Of a stretch of 64,000 nucleotides of DNA, positions 8,094-16,656 are shown one piece after another. Source of the stretch: an uncultured Lachnobacterium sp. (GTDB lineage Bacteria; Bacillota; Clostridia; Lachnospirales; Lachnospiraceae); assembly GCA_900543445.1 (NCBI GenBank), contig UQRC01000004.1:38590-102589 (forward strand), in the 5' to 3' direction. Each line of letters begins with the position of its first letter. Within the stretch, counting starts at the first letter, position 1. The translations under genes and the position numbers were made by a program. The notes beneath the pieces are model-generated. The model did no database searches. It had not been told where the DNA came from and saw only the letters and a program-made list of their open reading frames with translations.

Positions 8094-9682
8094 AAAGAAG
8101 CCTCCTTACCGGCTCTGTAGAAACGAGCCTTCATAAGCATGTCATTCGGAACCTTGATGGTAAGTAAGTTTGTATGGTCAAATGCAGGACTGGTGCGCAC
8201 CTTCGTAACTTCGCATTCACAGACCTCCTTACCGTTTCTTCCACAGGCGATTCCCTTATCGCCAACCTTTGGAAGCGGCATAAATTCATATGGCATTGTG
8301 ACTTCTCCGTATCCCGGCTCGACATCCTCCTCCACAAGGAAGATTGCCTGTCCGGAACAGCTTGCAACGCACATTCCGCATCCAATGCATTCATGCTCAT
8401 TGTCAACGACCGGAAGTGAAGTAATATTTTTTCCGATCGTGATGCAGCCTCGCTTACATGCATCCTGGCATGGGTTACACGGTATATTCTGCGTACATTC
8501 CATAACCGGATGGATCTTTCTTAGCTTTGTCACACCAGGGAAACGTTCAATCTCGTCATCTCCGACAAATCCGTTTGTGAGAAGATTTTCGGAAATAGCG
8601 ATACCTTCCTCTGTTTTTTCAATTTTCTTGCCACGGTTGCAAGGAGCAAACATACCCTGTCGAAGGGTATCCAACTGTGCCTCCAGTTCCTTGATACGTG
8701 CTTCTTTTTCCTCATTTTCTGCAAATCCAAGATACTCTGCAATCGTAATACCGCTCATACGACCTTCGATCATAGCGGAGCTTGCTTCCTCAATACCGGA
8801 TACATCACCGGCTGCATAAATTCCCGGAACACTCGTCTGACCTTCCTCATCACAATCCGGAACAAAGCCGCCTTTGGTATCTTTCATCCTGCATCCTGCC
8901 TGATCCAAAAGTTGTGACATCGGTGATAAGCCAACTGCAAGGCAGATTGTATCGACATCAAAGTGCTTTTCCGTGCCCGGAATGATCTTCCAGTCCGGTC
9001 CGACCTGTCCAATCGTTACTCCGGTAACACATTCATCACCCTCTGCCTCCACGATGGTGTGAGACAGATAGAATGGAACGCCACATCTTGCTACCTTTGC
9101 GGCATGTACACCGTATCCACCGATTCTCGGTGCTGCATCACAAAGTGCTACGACTTCGCAGCCTGCCTGCATCAACTGAAAGCTGACAACCAGACCAACA
9201 TTTCCGGAACCAAGCATCAGGATTCGCTTGCCCGGTAAGATATGATGAAGATTCATCATCGTCTGGGCTGCGCCTGCACCGATCACACCAGGAAGCGTCC
9301 ATCCCTTGAAATTCACCATGTTTTCTGATGCTCCGGTAGCGATCAGAATGCTGTCGCCCTTGAAATGCTTGATCTCGCCTTCGATACGGACCGTAACTTC
9401 TTTGTCCGGATATAATCCTACAACAGTCGCATTCAGGACAACTTCCACACCATATTTCTCTGCTTCTTCGAGAAGTTCTTCTCCGATCTTGAAGCCTCTG
9501 ATCTTGGCTTTATGTTCTTTTGAGCCAAAAAATTTATGAATCTGTTTAAAAAGCTGACCGCCCGGTCTTGCATTCTCATCAAATACGATAGGCTTTACAC
9601 CATGTTTCGCTGCCTCGATCGCTGCGGAAAGCCCGGCCGGACCAGCGCCGACAACAATCATATCATAACGTTTTACTTCCAT
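8090..9682 (-). CDS. FAD/NAD-binding oxidoreductase with C-terminal Fe-S cluster region
   Basis: 530 residues. N-terminal FAD motif VVGAGPAGLSAAIEAAKHG, a second nucleotide motif ILMLGSGNVGLVVSFQLMQ near residue 165, and the flavin-closing YAAGDVSG near 285. After about residue 325 comes an extension with two cysteine groups: CTQNIPCNPCQDACKRGC and CIGCGMCVASC, which fit 4Fe-4S clusters. Related to HcnB/OoxA and proline dehydrogenase alpha. It should pass electrons from the oxidase subunit to NAD or another carrier. Start has AAAGGAGG; gap to the previous gene is 2 bases. Confidence 0.86.
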   Translation of the reverse strand: MEVKRYDMIVVGAGPAGLSAAIEAAKHGVKPIVFDENARPGGQLFKQIHKFFGSKEHKAKIRGFKIGEELLEEAEKYGVEVVLNATVVGLYPDKEVTVRIEGEIKHFKGDSILIATGASENMVNFKGWTLPGVIGAGAAQTMMNLHHILPGKRILMLGSGNVGLVVSFQLMQAGCEVVALCDAAPRIGGYGVHAAKVARCGVPFYLSHTIVEAEGDECVTGVTIGQVGPDWKIIPGTEKHFDVDTICLAVGLSPMSQLLDQAGCRMKDTKGGFVPDCDEEGQTSVPGIYAAGDVSGIEEASSAMIEGRMSGITIAEYLGFAENEEKEARIKELEAQLDTLRQGMFAPCNRGKKIEKTEEGIAISENLLTNGFVGDDEIERFPGVTKLRKIHPVMECTQNIPCNPCQDACKRGCITIGKNITSLPVVDNEHECIGCGMCVASCSGQAIFLVEEDVEPGYGEVTMPYEFMPLPKVGDKGIACGRNGKEVCECEVTKVRTSPAFDHTNLLTIKVPNDMLMKARFYRAGKEASL

Positions 9683-9684
9683 AT

Positions 9685-9999
9685 TCAGACCTCCTTTGCA
9701 CTAACGCCGTACTGTGTCTCAACCTTCATTCCTTCTTTCAAAGGAGTGATGCAAGTTCTGACATTCGGTTTCCCATCCACGATCATTACGCAATCGGTGC
9801 ATCTTCCGATCGCGCAGAAGACACCTCGCGGCTCATGTGACTTGGCGGTATAGCGATGTACCATCACGCCATTGACCTTTAGCGCAGCCATAATCGGCTC
9901 GCCCTCAAGTCCCTCCATCGGAGTTCCGTTATAATAAAAGGTAACTGTTTTCCCTTCCGGACTAGGTCCAAGAATAGGATGATTTTCAATTCTTCCCAT
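9685..9999 (-). CDS. HcnA-like [2Fe-2S] ferredoxin subunit
   Basis: 104 residues. The fold is of the plant-type ferredoxin subgroup: FYYNGTPMEGLEGEPIMAAL at the N-terminus and the cysteine set CAIGRCTDC then C 12 residues later (Cx4Cx2Cx11C). First gene of the cluster, start 9999 with AAGGAGG nine bases upstream, directly behind a leader hairpin and promoter. In HcnABC-type oxidases this subunit binds the flavoprotein and holds a 2Fe-2S cluster. Confidence 0.87.
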   Translation of the reverse strand: MGRIENHPILGPSPEGKTVTFYYNGTPMEGLEGEPIMAALKVNGVMVHRYTAKSHEPRGVFCAIGRCTDCVMIVDGKPNVRTCITPLKEGMKVETQYGVSAKEV

Positions 10000-10025
10000 A
10001 ATCCAATCCTCCTTCGTTTTTCTAT

Positions 10026-10057
10026 AAAAAAAGACGCCAATCGATTCGATTGACGCC
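10026..10057 (-). terminator. Leader terminator hairpin (attenuator candidate) before the oxidase genes
   Basis: Minus strand GGCGTCAATCG (10057-10047) pairs with CGATTGGCGTC (10043-10033), with two G-U pairs, followed by seven T. It lies between the candidate promoter (10076-10081) and the ribosome-binding site of the first oxidase gene. The sequence just before the stem (GACAAAGGCGTCA) resembles the other leader (GACGAAGGCGTCA). Confidence 0.7.
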
Positions 10058-10075
10058 TTTGTCTAACTGAGTCCC

Positions 10076-10117
10076 ATTATAGATAGCGATTCTCAGTTTG
10101 TATTGTAAAAAACGATA
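10076..10117 (-). promoter_or_regulatory. Shared 21-bp element and -10 box, upstream half of oxidase cluster
   Basis: Minus-strand -10 TATAAT at 10076-10081 and the 21-base element at 10097-10117, identical to 6596-6616. No consensus -35 box is present. Confidence 0.6.
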
Positions 10118-10127
10118 CTAAAAATAT

Positions 10128-11960
10128 TTACTTCACTTTAATGGAAACAATATCAGAAAACGCTCCGTAATAATTTGTTCCATTATAAGTCTTATATGCA
10201 CGAACCTTATATTTGACGGTTGTTCCCTTCTTCAGCTTCGTATTTTTATAGGAGAAGGTTGCATTTCCTTTGACCGTTGCAAGCTTTTCATATTTCTTCG
10301 TCTTACTGTTATAACGATAAACCTGGTAGCCACTGGCACGCGTTACCTTATTCCACTTCAATGTGACGGCCGAGGATTTGCTGCTTGCCTTCAGACTCTT
10401 CGTCTGCCCCGGCTTCGTGCTGTCTTTGTATGCGGCAGATGAGCTTCCCCATGTCGTAACGCCATCGACCTTGCGGTATGCACGCACCTTGAACTGATAC
10501 TCCTTCGCGGTCGCAAGACCTGTAATCTTATAGGAAACTGTGCTTCCACTCGTGAGCGTTATCACCTTCTCATAAGCTTGCGCATCTGTATTATACCGAT
10601 AAATGCGATATCCACTGGCACCGGAAACTTTATCCCACGACAAAGTCAGATACGTACTGCTTCTAACAGCCGTGCTCACTCCGGACACCTTTGCCGGCGG
10701 TGTTGTCACGGATACGACCGATGAATAGCTTCCATAATAATTCGTTCCACCGATCGTCCAGTAGCAGCGTACCTTATATTGATAGGTTTTGCCACTGCTC
10801 ACATTCTCATCTGTATAGCTGCGATTCTTGGTCGATTTCAGGTACACATATTTCTCCTGTTCCGGATCGTAGCGGTACACGCGATATCCGGTCACATCAT
10901 CCGCGGCCTCACTCCAGCTTAATTTCACCGGACCGGATGCACTCTCAGCAGAAGCCTTCACTCCTGTTGTCTTGATGCTCGTATCCTTATACCAGAAATT
11001 CGTGTCCAGATTTCCACTGTACCCATCCACCCTGGAAGTCGAAGAATACTGCCAGAAATCATAATCATATGGCACATCAGCATAAGCCGTGCCACTCTTC
11101 GTATTACTTGTGGTCGTATTGTTGTAACGTGCGATCCAGATGCCACAATCCATGAGATCATCGGTATTAATATAGGATTTGATCCAGGAATAGGATGCAT
11201 ACACGCTCGCCTGATATCCCGCCTCCACAATCGTGTCGGCAAAAGCCTGACATACCGCAGTCTCTTTCGTCTTTGAAAGCTTGCCTGCCGTCAATCGGTT
11301 ATAGCTTCCCTTCTCACGATCGATGACGATCGGCAGTGTGACGTCCCAATCATATTTATCAATCTGATTCAGAACGAAGTTCGCCTCTTCCCTCGCTTCC
11401 TTCTCAGTCAACGCCTGCGAGAAAATATAGAGACCTATATTAATGTCATTCTCCAGCGCCGCCTGAATATGCGAATCCGCAGCAGTATCCTCATAAATAC
11501 TTCCGTTTGAAGAATCTCTCGATCCCACGCGGACAAAGGCGAAATCAATGCCCGAATTGTGAATCTCCTCCCAGTCCAGAAGTGTTGTCGTCTTATTTTT
11601 CGCCTGCCACCAGGACACATCAATTCCGTTAATCAGCTGATAATCTTCGTAATCGCTTCTATGATAGTACGTCGCAGAAGTATAATCACCGTCCGTCGTA
11701 AAAGAATTATCCTCAAAATCCTGCGTATAAGAAGTTGTCGAAGTTGCTGATAAAAGCGATATTGCGCTTCGCAACAGGGAATATTGGGTATCTTCTGCCG
11801 GTATATCATCTTTGTAAACCGTCTCATCCTCGATGCTTTGACCCATGACGCCGTCCATCTGCGCCTCTGACACTGCTGCCCTAAGCTGCTGCGGCGCAAG
11901 TACACATGCTGCCGATAACACCAATCCTGCTACGATCATTTTTGCTTTCGTCCACTTCAA
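10128..11960 (-). CDS. Secreted GH25 lysozyme with three fibronectin type III domains
   Basis: 610 residues. Signal peptide MKWTKAKMIVAGLVLSAACV ending near AAV. A linker of about 90 residues follows, then the GH25 muramidase domain (about 105-330) with GIDVSWWQ at its start, the acidic strand IVIDREKG and the closing DFWQYSS. Three FN3-like repeats (about 335-610) each contain YRVYRYD or YRIYRYN type strands. I chose TTG 11960 because GGAGGAAG sits seven bases upstream and the signal peptide starts there; the GTG at 11987 has no such site. It cuts peptidoglycan outside the cell, in wall turnover or competition. A two-component system lies divergently upstream. Confidence 0.85.
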   Translation of the reverse strand: MKWTKAKMIVAGLVLSAACVLAPQQLRAAVSEAQMDGVMGQSIEDETVYKDDIPAEDTQYSLLRSAISLLSATSTTSYTQDFEDNSFTTDGDYTSATYYHRSDYEDYQLINGIDVSWWQAKNKTTTLLDWEEIHNSGIDFAFVRVGSRDSSNGSIYEDTAADSHIQAALENDINIGLYIFSQALTEKEAREEANFVLNQIDKYDWDVTLPIVIDREKGSYNRLTAGKLSKTKETAVCQAFADTIVEAGYQASVYASYSWIKSYINTDDLMDCGIWIARYNNTTTSNTKSGTAYADVPYDYDFWQYSSTSRVDGYSGNLDTNFWYKDTSIKTTGVKASAESASGPVKLSWSEAADDVTGYRVYRYDPEQEKYVYLKSTKNRSYTDENVSSGKTYQYKVRCYWTIGGTNYYGSYSSVVSVTTPPAKVSGVSTAVRSSTYLTLSWDKVSGASGYRIYRYNTDAQAYEKVITLTSGSTVSYKITGLATAKEYQFKVRAYRKVDGVTTWGSSSAAYKDSTKPGQTKSLKASSKSSAVTLKWNKVTRASGYQVYRYNSKTKKYEKLATVKGNATFSYKNTKLKKGTTVKYKVRAYKTYNGTNYYGAFSDIVSIKVK

Positions 11961-12074
11961 TTTTCTTCCTCCATCATGCACATTCACTTGATTCTCTCGT
12001 CATGTTTCATAAACATCAATAAGAATGATCCATCAAAACAATTCCCCTCTCAGGCTCCACCTTTCGCAAAAAGG

Positions 12075-12232
12075 CAAAAATATAGGGCGCCACCATGCAA
12101 GCGCCCTACACATTCGAGATTCTCCGCCTTCACCACCCGCCGCATAGAAGTCCTCTGGCTGCTTCGTATACCATAGTTGTAGCAACACCTTCTATCCGTT
12201 CCTCATCGGATCGTGTACTGCGATATCCTCTC
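12075..12232 (-). promoter_or_regulatory. Candidate structured 5' leader ending in a terminator (riboswitch-like)
   Basis: On the minus strand, in order: hairpin ATCCG/CGGAT (12211-12194), a long arm ATAGAAG (12195-12189) with CTTCTAT (12150-12144) enclosing hairpin GTTG-CTA-CAAC, a closing pair TACAC (12217-12213) with GTGTA (12111-12107), then terminator AGGGCGC...GCGCCCT and TATTTTTG (12108-12075). It precedes the lysozyme gene by about 115 bases. I could not match it to a known riboswitch class by eye. Confidence 0.45.
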
Positions 12233-12262
12233 ATTTTGGAATTGTTCCCTTTTCCATCTTTT

Positions 12263-12374
12263 TTCAAGGTTTTGGGGGTATGATCATCACAAAAAGATTT
12301 CATTCAACTTGCTTTGTCTATCTCTTTTCATGTATGCTATCATCATAGAGAGGTTTCCTTGAAAAAACCTTGAA
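12263..12374. promoter_or_regulatory. CCTTGAA direct repeat (11-bp period) and an inverted copy; candidate response regulator sites
   Basis: CCTTGAA at 12357-12363 and 12368-12374 form an 11-bp direct repeat, as OmpR-type regulators bind. A single inverted copy is at 12263-12269. A possible promoter TTGAAG (12371) - 17 bases - TATACG overlaps the repeat and reads into the response regulator. The 12233-12427 stretch holds nothing else visible. Confidence 0.45.
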
Positions 12375-12427
12375 GCAGCTTAAGAATTTAAATATACGTT
12401 GAGATAGATAATATAGGAGAAAATGCA

Positions 12428-13111
12428 ATGCGAATTTTAGTAATTGAAGATAACATCCGTCTGGCAGACACGATCGCCGATGCGCTGCGCTGCGAAAATT
12501 ATATCGTGGACATCGCAAACGATGGTGTGCAGGGATACGAGGATGCGGCAAGTGGAATCTATGACATGCTGATTCTGGATCTGATGCTTCCGAAAATGAA
12601 TGGTTACGAGGTGCTTTCCACACTGCGCAGGGAAGGAAACGATATTCCGGTGCTGATCCTCTCCGCCCGCACGGAGCTTGATGACAAAGTGCAGGGATTT
12701 GCAGTCGGTGCGGACGACTATGTGACCAAACCGTTTGAGATCCAGGAGCTTCTGATGCGCATACAGGCGATCACCCGCAGACGTGTGCACCAGGATATCC
12801 AGCTTCTGCATGCCGGAAATCTGGCTTTTGACAACAACACCTGTGAGATTTCCAACACTGACACCGGCAAAACCATGAAGATCAGTGGAAAAGAAATGCA
12901 GCTTCTCGAATTTCTGCTGATCAATCAGAATCAGGTGCTGGAAAAGGAACAGATTGCAACCAAGATCTGGGGATACGAATCAAATGCGGAATACAACAAT
13001 GTGGAAGTCTATATTTCCTTTCTGCGCCGCAAGTTCCAGCATCTGCAGGTCAACACGCGTATCCGCGCAGTTCGTGGCGTGGGTTATATTCTGGAGGTAG
13101 CCAATGATTAG
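12428..13111 (+). CDS. OmpR-family response regulator
   Basis: 227 residues. Receiver domain (1-115) has the acidic pair ED at 7-8, phospho-acceptor Asp51 in LILDLMLPKMNGY, and the lysine in DDYVTKPFE. The C-terminal winged helix (about 130-225) ends in the typical VRGVGYILE. AGGAG lies 10 bases upstream of the ATG. The start of the kinase gene overlaps by 8 bases. Likely autoregulated through the CCTTGAA repeat and perhaps controlling the divergent lysozyme gene (inference). Confidence 0.93.
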   Translation: MRILVIEDNIRLADTIADALRCENYIVDIANDGVQGYEDAASGIYDMLILDLMLPKMNGYEVLSTLRREGNDIPVLILSARTELDDKVQGFAVGADDYVTKPFEIQELLMRIQAITRRRVHQDIQLLHAGNLAFDNNTCEISNTDTGKTMKISGKEMQLLEFLLINQNQVLEKEQIATKIWGYESNAEYNNVEVYISFLRRKFQHLQVNTRIRAVRGVGYILEVAND

Positions 13112-14312
13112 AAACCTACAAAAGAAGATCTCTCTGTTGTTTCTTTTGCTTTTGTCCATTACATGGATCAGTATTCTGTCCATCTATGTGACGAATATTT
13201 ACCGGTCCAATCTGCTCAACATCGAAGATAAGGTTCGCGAGGAGGTCAAGGACGAAAACTGGAAAAATTTCATTATCTATAAGGGACTGAATTCGGATCT
13301 GAATGACATCTCGTACTGTGTTTATTCGCTGTCCGCAGAATCAGATGAAGAACCATCCATCCTCTTCCATACCTTCTCCGATAAATCGGAAGAAGAACTG
13401 TTAAAAGATGGAAAACGCGTGATTGCTGCAAATGAGAGTGGCCGCATGCACTTTCTGCAGTATACCTATCTCTACAAATACCAGCACAATTCCGGCAAAC
13501 GCTATCTCATCCTGATCAGTGGCACGCCTGCACTTCGCGCGACTCTGCCAACTCTGTATGTCTGTGGCGGTCTGCTGCTTGTCGGAATACTTCTTTTTGC
13601 GGTCTCCGGACGTGCGCTCTCCCGCTGGCTGACCCGACCGATCGAGGAGATGATCAATTCCGAGAAGAAATTTATCTCGAATGCCAGCCACGAGTTAAAA
13701 ACACCTCTTGCGGTCATCCGTGCGAATACACAGCTTCTGCAGAAAGAGGTTGCATCAGAGAATAAGCATCTTGGGTACATTAATCAGGAGACGGAACGCA
13801 TGATTTCGCTCGTCAACAAGATGCTGACGCTCGTCCGCCTTGACACAGCACAGAATCAGGCGCCGATGACGCATTTTCAGGTGGATGATGCGTTATACGA
13901 TATCATTTACCCGATGGAAAGCGTTGCCTATGAGAAGGGAATCCGTATTACAACGGATATTCAGGAGAATATGTATATTGACGGGGTTGAAGATCAGATT
14001 CAGGATCTTCTTTCCATCCTGTTAAATAATGCGATCAGTTACTCGCCGGATGGCGGAGAAATCGTTATCCGCTCCTACATTCAGACGAAAAAGTTCCACC
14101 TGTCCGTTGCCAACACCGGAGATCCGATTCCGGAAGAAACGCGTGAGCGCTTGTTTGAACGCTTTTTCCGCGCGGATGAAGCGCGCGAGGATAATGGACA
14201 CTATGGTCTTGGGCTCTCCATCGCCAGCAGTATCGTCGCGCACCACAACGGACGCATCCATGTCAGCTACGAGGATGGGAAGAATGTGTTCGCAGTTGTG
14301 CTGCCGCTGTAA
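13104..14312 (+). CDS. Sensor histidine kinase
   Basis: 402 residues. First membrane helix near residues 9-31, an extracytoplasmic sensor of about 120 residues, a second helix near 150-173, then the HisKA helix with the phospho-acceptor His in NASHELKTPLAVI (about residue 197) and an ATPase domain with NNAISYSPDGG and GHYGLGLSIASS. No HAMP or PAS domain is obvious. Coupled to the response regulator by an 8-base overlap. The signal is unknown; the adjacent secreted lysozyme suggests a cell-envelope stimulus. Confidence 0.92.
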   Translation: MIRNLQKKISLLFLLLLSITWISILSIYVTNIYRSNLLNIEDKVREEVKDENWKNFIIYKGLNSDLNDISYCVYSLSAESDEEPSILFHTFSDKSEEELLKDGKRVIAANESGRMHFLQYTYLYKYQHNSGKRYLILISGTPALRATLPTLYVCGGLLLVGILLFAVSGRALSRWLTRPIEEMINSEKKFISNASHELKTPLAVIRANTQLLQKEVASENKHLGYINQETERMISLVNKMLTLVRLDTAQNQAPMTHFQVDDALYDIIYPMESVAYEKGIRITTDIQENMYIDGVEDQIQDLLSILLNNAISYSPDGGEIVIRSYIQTKKFHLSVANTGDPIPEETRERLFERFFRADEAREDNGHYGLGLSIASSIVAHHNGRIHVSYEDGKNVFAVVLPL

Positions 14313-14315
14313 ATT

Positions 14316-14356
14316 AAAAACGCCAGTTCCGGCAAAAGTCGGCTCTGGCGTTTTTT
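14316..14356. terminator. Bidirectional terminator between kinase and HTH gene
   Basis: AAAAACGCCAG (14316-14326) pairs with CTGGCGTTTTT (14345-14355), giving a T-run in both directions between two convergent genes. Confidence 0.85.
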
Positions 14357-14360
14357 ATTT

Positions 14361-14936
14361 CTAAAACGATTGAATAAAACAAAATATAATATTTACCATT
14401 ACTATAACTATACAAAATGCAAGGATGATTTTAGAAATCTTACGTATTTTCGGATTTTGCTTCATTTTAAGTAAAATGCCTGTTGTAAAGAAAATACTGG
14501 TCAGCAGTGCTCCGACGGCCAATCCAAAACCAATGCTTTCTATACTCATTAGAAACGGATTGATTTGACCAATTCCAAAACTCTCAAACAATAAAGCTAA
14601 TAATAACGCTCCAAATCCAACGCAACTTATAATACGGACTCGTTTCATAAGAATATCTTTCTCATTCTCCGCATAATCAGCAACTTTCAGCAATGTGTCT
14701 TTCTCTTCTCTATTCATATTCTCGCTTTTCCTTTCTCCATCAATGATTTCCCGGATATCAACATTATAAAAATCCGCAAGTTCGATCAGTAGACTCAGTT
14801 CTGGCATATTTATTCCGTTTTCCCATCGAGAAACACTTCTTGTCGATACATTAAAATGTTCTGCCAACTGTTCCTGCGTTAATCTCTTTTCCTTCCGCAG
14901 TTCTTTTAATAAAGAACCAATTTTCTTTTGATCCAT
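14361..14936 (-). CDS. XRE-type HTH regulator with membrane helices
   Basis: 191 residues. Residues 7-60 are a Cro/C1-type HTH (LRKEKRLTQEQLAEHFNVST, then RSVSRWENG). After a charged linker come three hydrophobic helices (about 100-120, 135-155 and 168-188). This HTH plus membrane-anchor layout is common in Clostridia and function is usually unknown. It shares a terminator with the kinase gene and stands alone. Another gene of the same layout is at 28011. Confidence 0.85.
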   Translation of the reverse strand: MDQKKIGSLLKELRKEKRLTQEQLAEHFNVSTRSVSRWENGINMPELSLLIELADFYNVDIREIIDGERKSENMNREEKDTLLKVADYAENEKDILMKRVRIISCVGFGALLLALLFESFGIGQINPFLMSIESIGFGLAVGALLTSIFFTTGILLKMKQNPKIRKISKIILAFCIVIVMVNIIFCFIQSF

Positions 14937-15084
14937 GCTGTTACCTCCTTTCCACTGACAGAATATCGAAATAATTTATATTTGAACACGACACAAAACG
15001 AGAAATGCTGTGTTTATGTATACCCGACACGCCTTGTCAGGTTGTTGATCGCTGACTGTTTCATCATAGCATAAATAACATATG

Positions 15085-15128
15085 GATTCTATCTTCAGTA
15101 TAAAATAGGTCAAAACCATCATAGAATC
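15085..15128. repeat. Inverted repeat GATTCTAT / ATAGAATC upstream of the NSS transporter
   Basis: GATTCTAT (15085-15092) and ATAGAATC (15121-15128) are perfect 8-bp inverted copies separated by 28 bases, about 75 bases before the transporter start. Possible operator. The rest of 14937-15200 shows nothing else clear. Confidence 0.4.
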
Positions 15129-15200
15129 GGTCATTTACTTCTATTTTGTAATATGCTATCGTAGACATACAAGCATTTATATTAAGGAGATTAGGTTACT

Positions 15201-16592
15201 ATGGAAAAAAAGCAAAATCATTTTTCAGGGCAACTCGGCTTTGTCCTGGCTGCAGCCGGTAGTGCTGTGGGTGTGGGAAATCTGTGGCGTTTCCCATATC
15301 TTGCCGCAAAAGATGGGGGCGGACTCTTTTTGATCATTTACTTTGTGCTCGTGCTGACGTTCGGCTTTACGCTTTTGACATCCGATATCGCAATCGGTCG
15401 CCGCACCAAGCAGAGCGCGATTGGCGCTTACACACAGATGCATTCAAAGTGGAAATTCCTGGGAATACTTACATTCCTTGTTCCGGTTCTCATCATGACA
15501 TATTACGCAGTCATCGGTGGCTGGATCACAAAGTATGCAGTAACGTACATAACCGGACAGGCAAAGGCCGCTGCCGGCGATGATTACTTTACCTCGTTTA
15601 TTACTTCATCGACTTCACCAGTCGTTTACGCTTTGATCTTCATGGGCGTGACTGCATTTATTGTATACAACGGTGTAGAGGGCGGCATTGAGCGCGTTTC
15701 CAAGTGGATGATGCCGATCCTTTTAATCATTGTTGTTATTATTGCCGGATATTCGCTGACACTGCAGCATACCGATGCTTCAGGCGAGGTTCACACCGGA
15801 TTGCAGGGATTTCTGTATTACCTTACGCCGAATGTGGAGGGACTTACCGTAAAGCGTTTCCTGCAGATTCTGCTGGATGCGATGAGCCAGCTTTTCTTCT
15901 CGCTCAGCGTATCGATGGGAATTATGATCACTTACGGTTCCTATGTGAAGCCAGAAGTTAACTTGAATAAAGCGGTCAACCAAATCGAAATCTTCGATAC
16001 CGGTGTTGCATTCCTCGCAGGTGCGATGATCATTCCTGCCGTATATGTATTCTCCGGAACCGAAGGCATGGGCGCAGGACCGAGCCTGATGTTTGTCTCG
16101 TTACCAAAAGTATTCGCAGCCATGGGCAAAGCAGGCATTGTGGTAGGAATCCTCTTCTTCGTGACTGCGATCTTCGCAACACTGTCATCCTGCATCTCCG
16201 TATTGGAATCCATTGTTGCCAACTGCATGGAGATCTTCCACGCAGGCCGCAAGAAGACCGTTCTCATTCTGTCGGTAATCTATCTTGGTGCATCCGCTAT
16301 CATCACGTTAGGTTACAGCATTTTCTACGTTGAAGTGAAACTGCCAAACGGATCAACTGGTCAGCTGCTGGATATCATGGATTACATCAGCAACAGCGTT
16401 ATGATGCCGTTCATCGCATTGCTTTCAACGATCCTGATCGGCTGGGTTATGACACCGGATTATGTCATCGACGAGATGGAACGAGGAGGCAAGAAGTTCC
16501 GCCGCAAAAAGCTTTACTGCATCATGATCCGCTACGTTGCACCGGTGATGATGCTTGTACTTTTTTTACAGTCGACCGGAATTTTATCATAA
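15201..16592 (+). CDS. Sodium-dependent amino acid transporter, NSS/SNF family
   Basis: 463 residues, about 11 helices as in bacterial NSS members such as MhsT and TnaT. The first helix has the family signature GSAVGVGNLWRFPYLAAKDG with the unwound region that binds sodium and substrate; helix 6 has QLFFSLSVSMGIMITYGSY. Monocistronic: promoter region upstream and a terminator 14 bases after the stop. Imports neutral or aromatic amino acids in known members; the actual substrate is not readable here. Confidence 0.92.
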   Translation: MEKKQNHFSGQLGFVLAAAGSAVGVGNLWRFPYLAAKDGGGLFLIIYFVLVLTFGFTLLTSDIAIGRRTKQSAIGAYTQMHSKWKFLGILTFLVPVLIMTYYAVIGGWITKYAVTYITGQAKAAAGDDYFTSFITSSTSPVVYALIFMGVTAFIVYNGVEGGIERVSKWMMPILLIIVVIIAGYSLTLQHTDASGEVHTGLQGFLYYLTPNVEGLTVKRFLQILLDAMSQLFFSLSVSMGIMITYGSYVKPEVNLNKAVNQIEIFDTGVAFLAGAMIIPAVYVFSGTEGMGAGPSLMFVSLPKVFAAMGKAGIVVGILFFVTAIFATLSSCISVLESIVANCMEIFHAGRKKTVLILSVIYLGASAIITLGYSIFYVEVKLPNGSTGQLLDIMDYISNSVMMPFIALLSTILIGWVMTPDYVIDEMERGGKKFRRKKLYCIMIRYVAPVMMLVLFLQSTGILS

Positions 16593-16605
16593 TTTCATAC
16601 TATTT

Positions 16606-16647
16606 AAAAACCGGAGTAACGAAAAATCATCGTTACTCCGGTTTTTA
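16606..16647 (+). terminator. Terminator of the NSS transporter gene
   Basis: AAAAACCGGAGTAACG (16606-16621) pairs with CGTTACTCCGGTTTTT (16631-16646). T-runs on both strands, so it can also serve the minus-strand fragment that follows. Confidence 0.88.
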
Positions 16648-16656
16648 TGTTATTCT

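Noticed and set aside
12190..12215. CCGATGAGGAACGG segment resembling a hammerhead ribozyme core
   Set aside because: The conserved CUGANGA and GAAA elements are not both present, so it was kept only as part of the structured leader.
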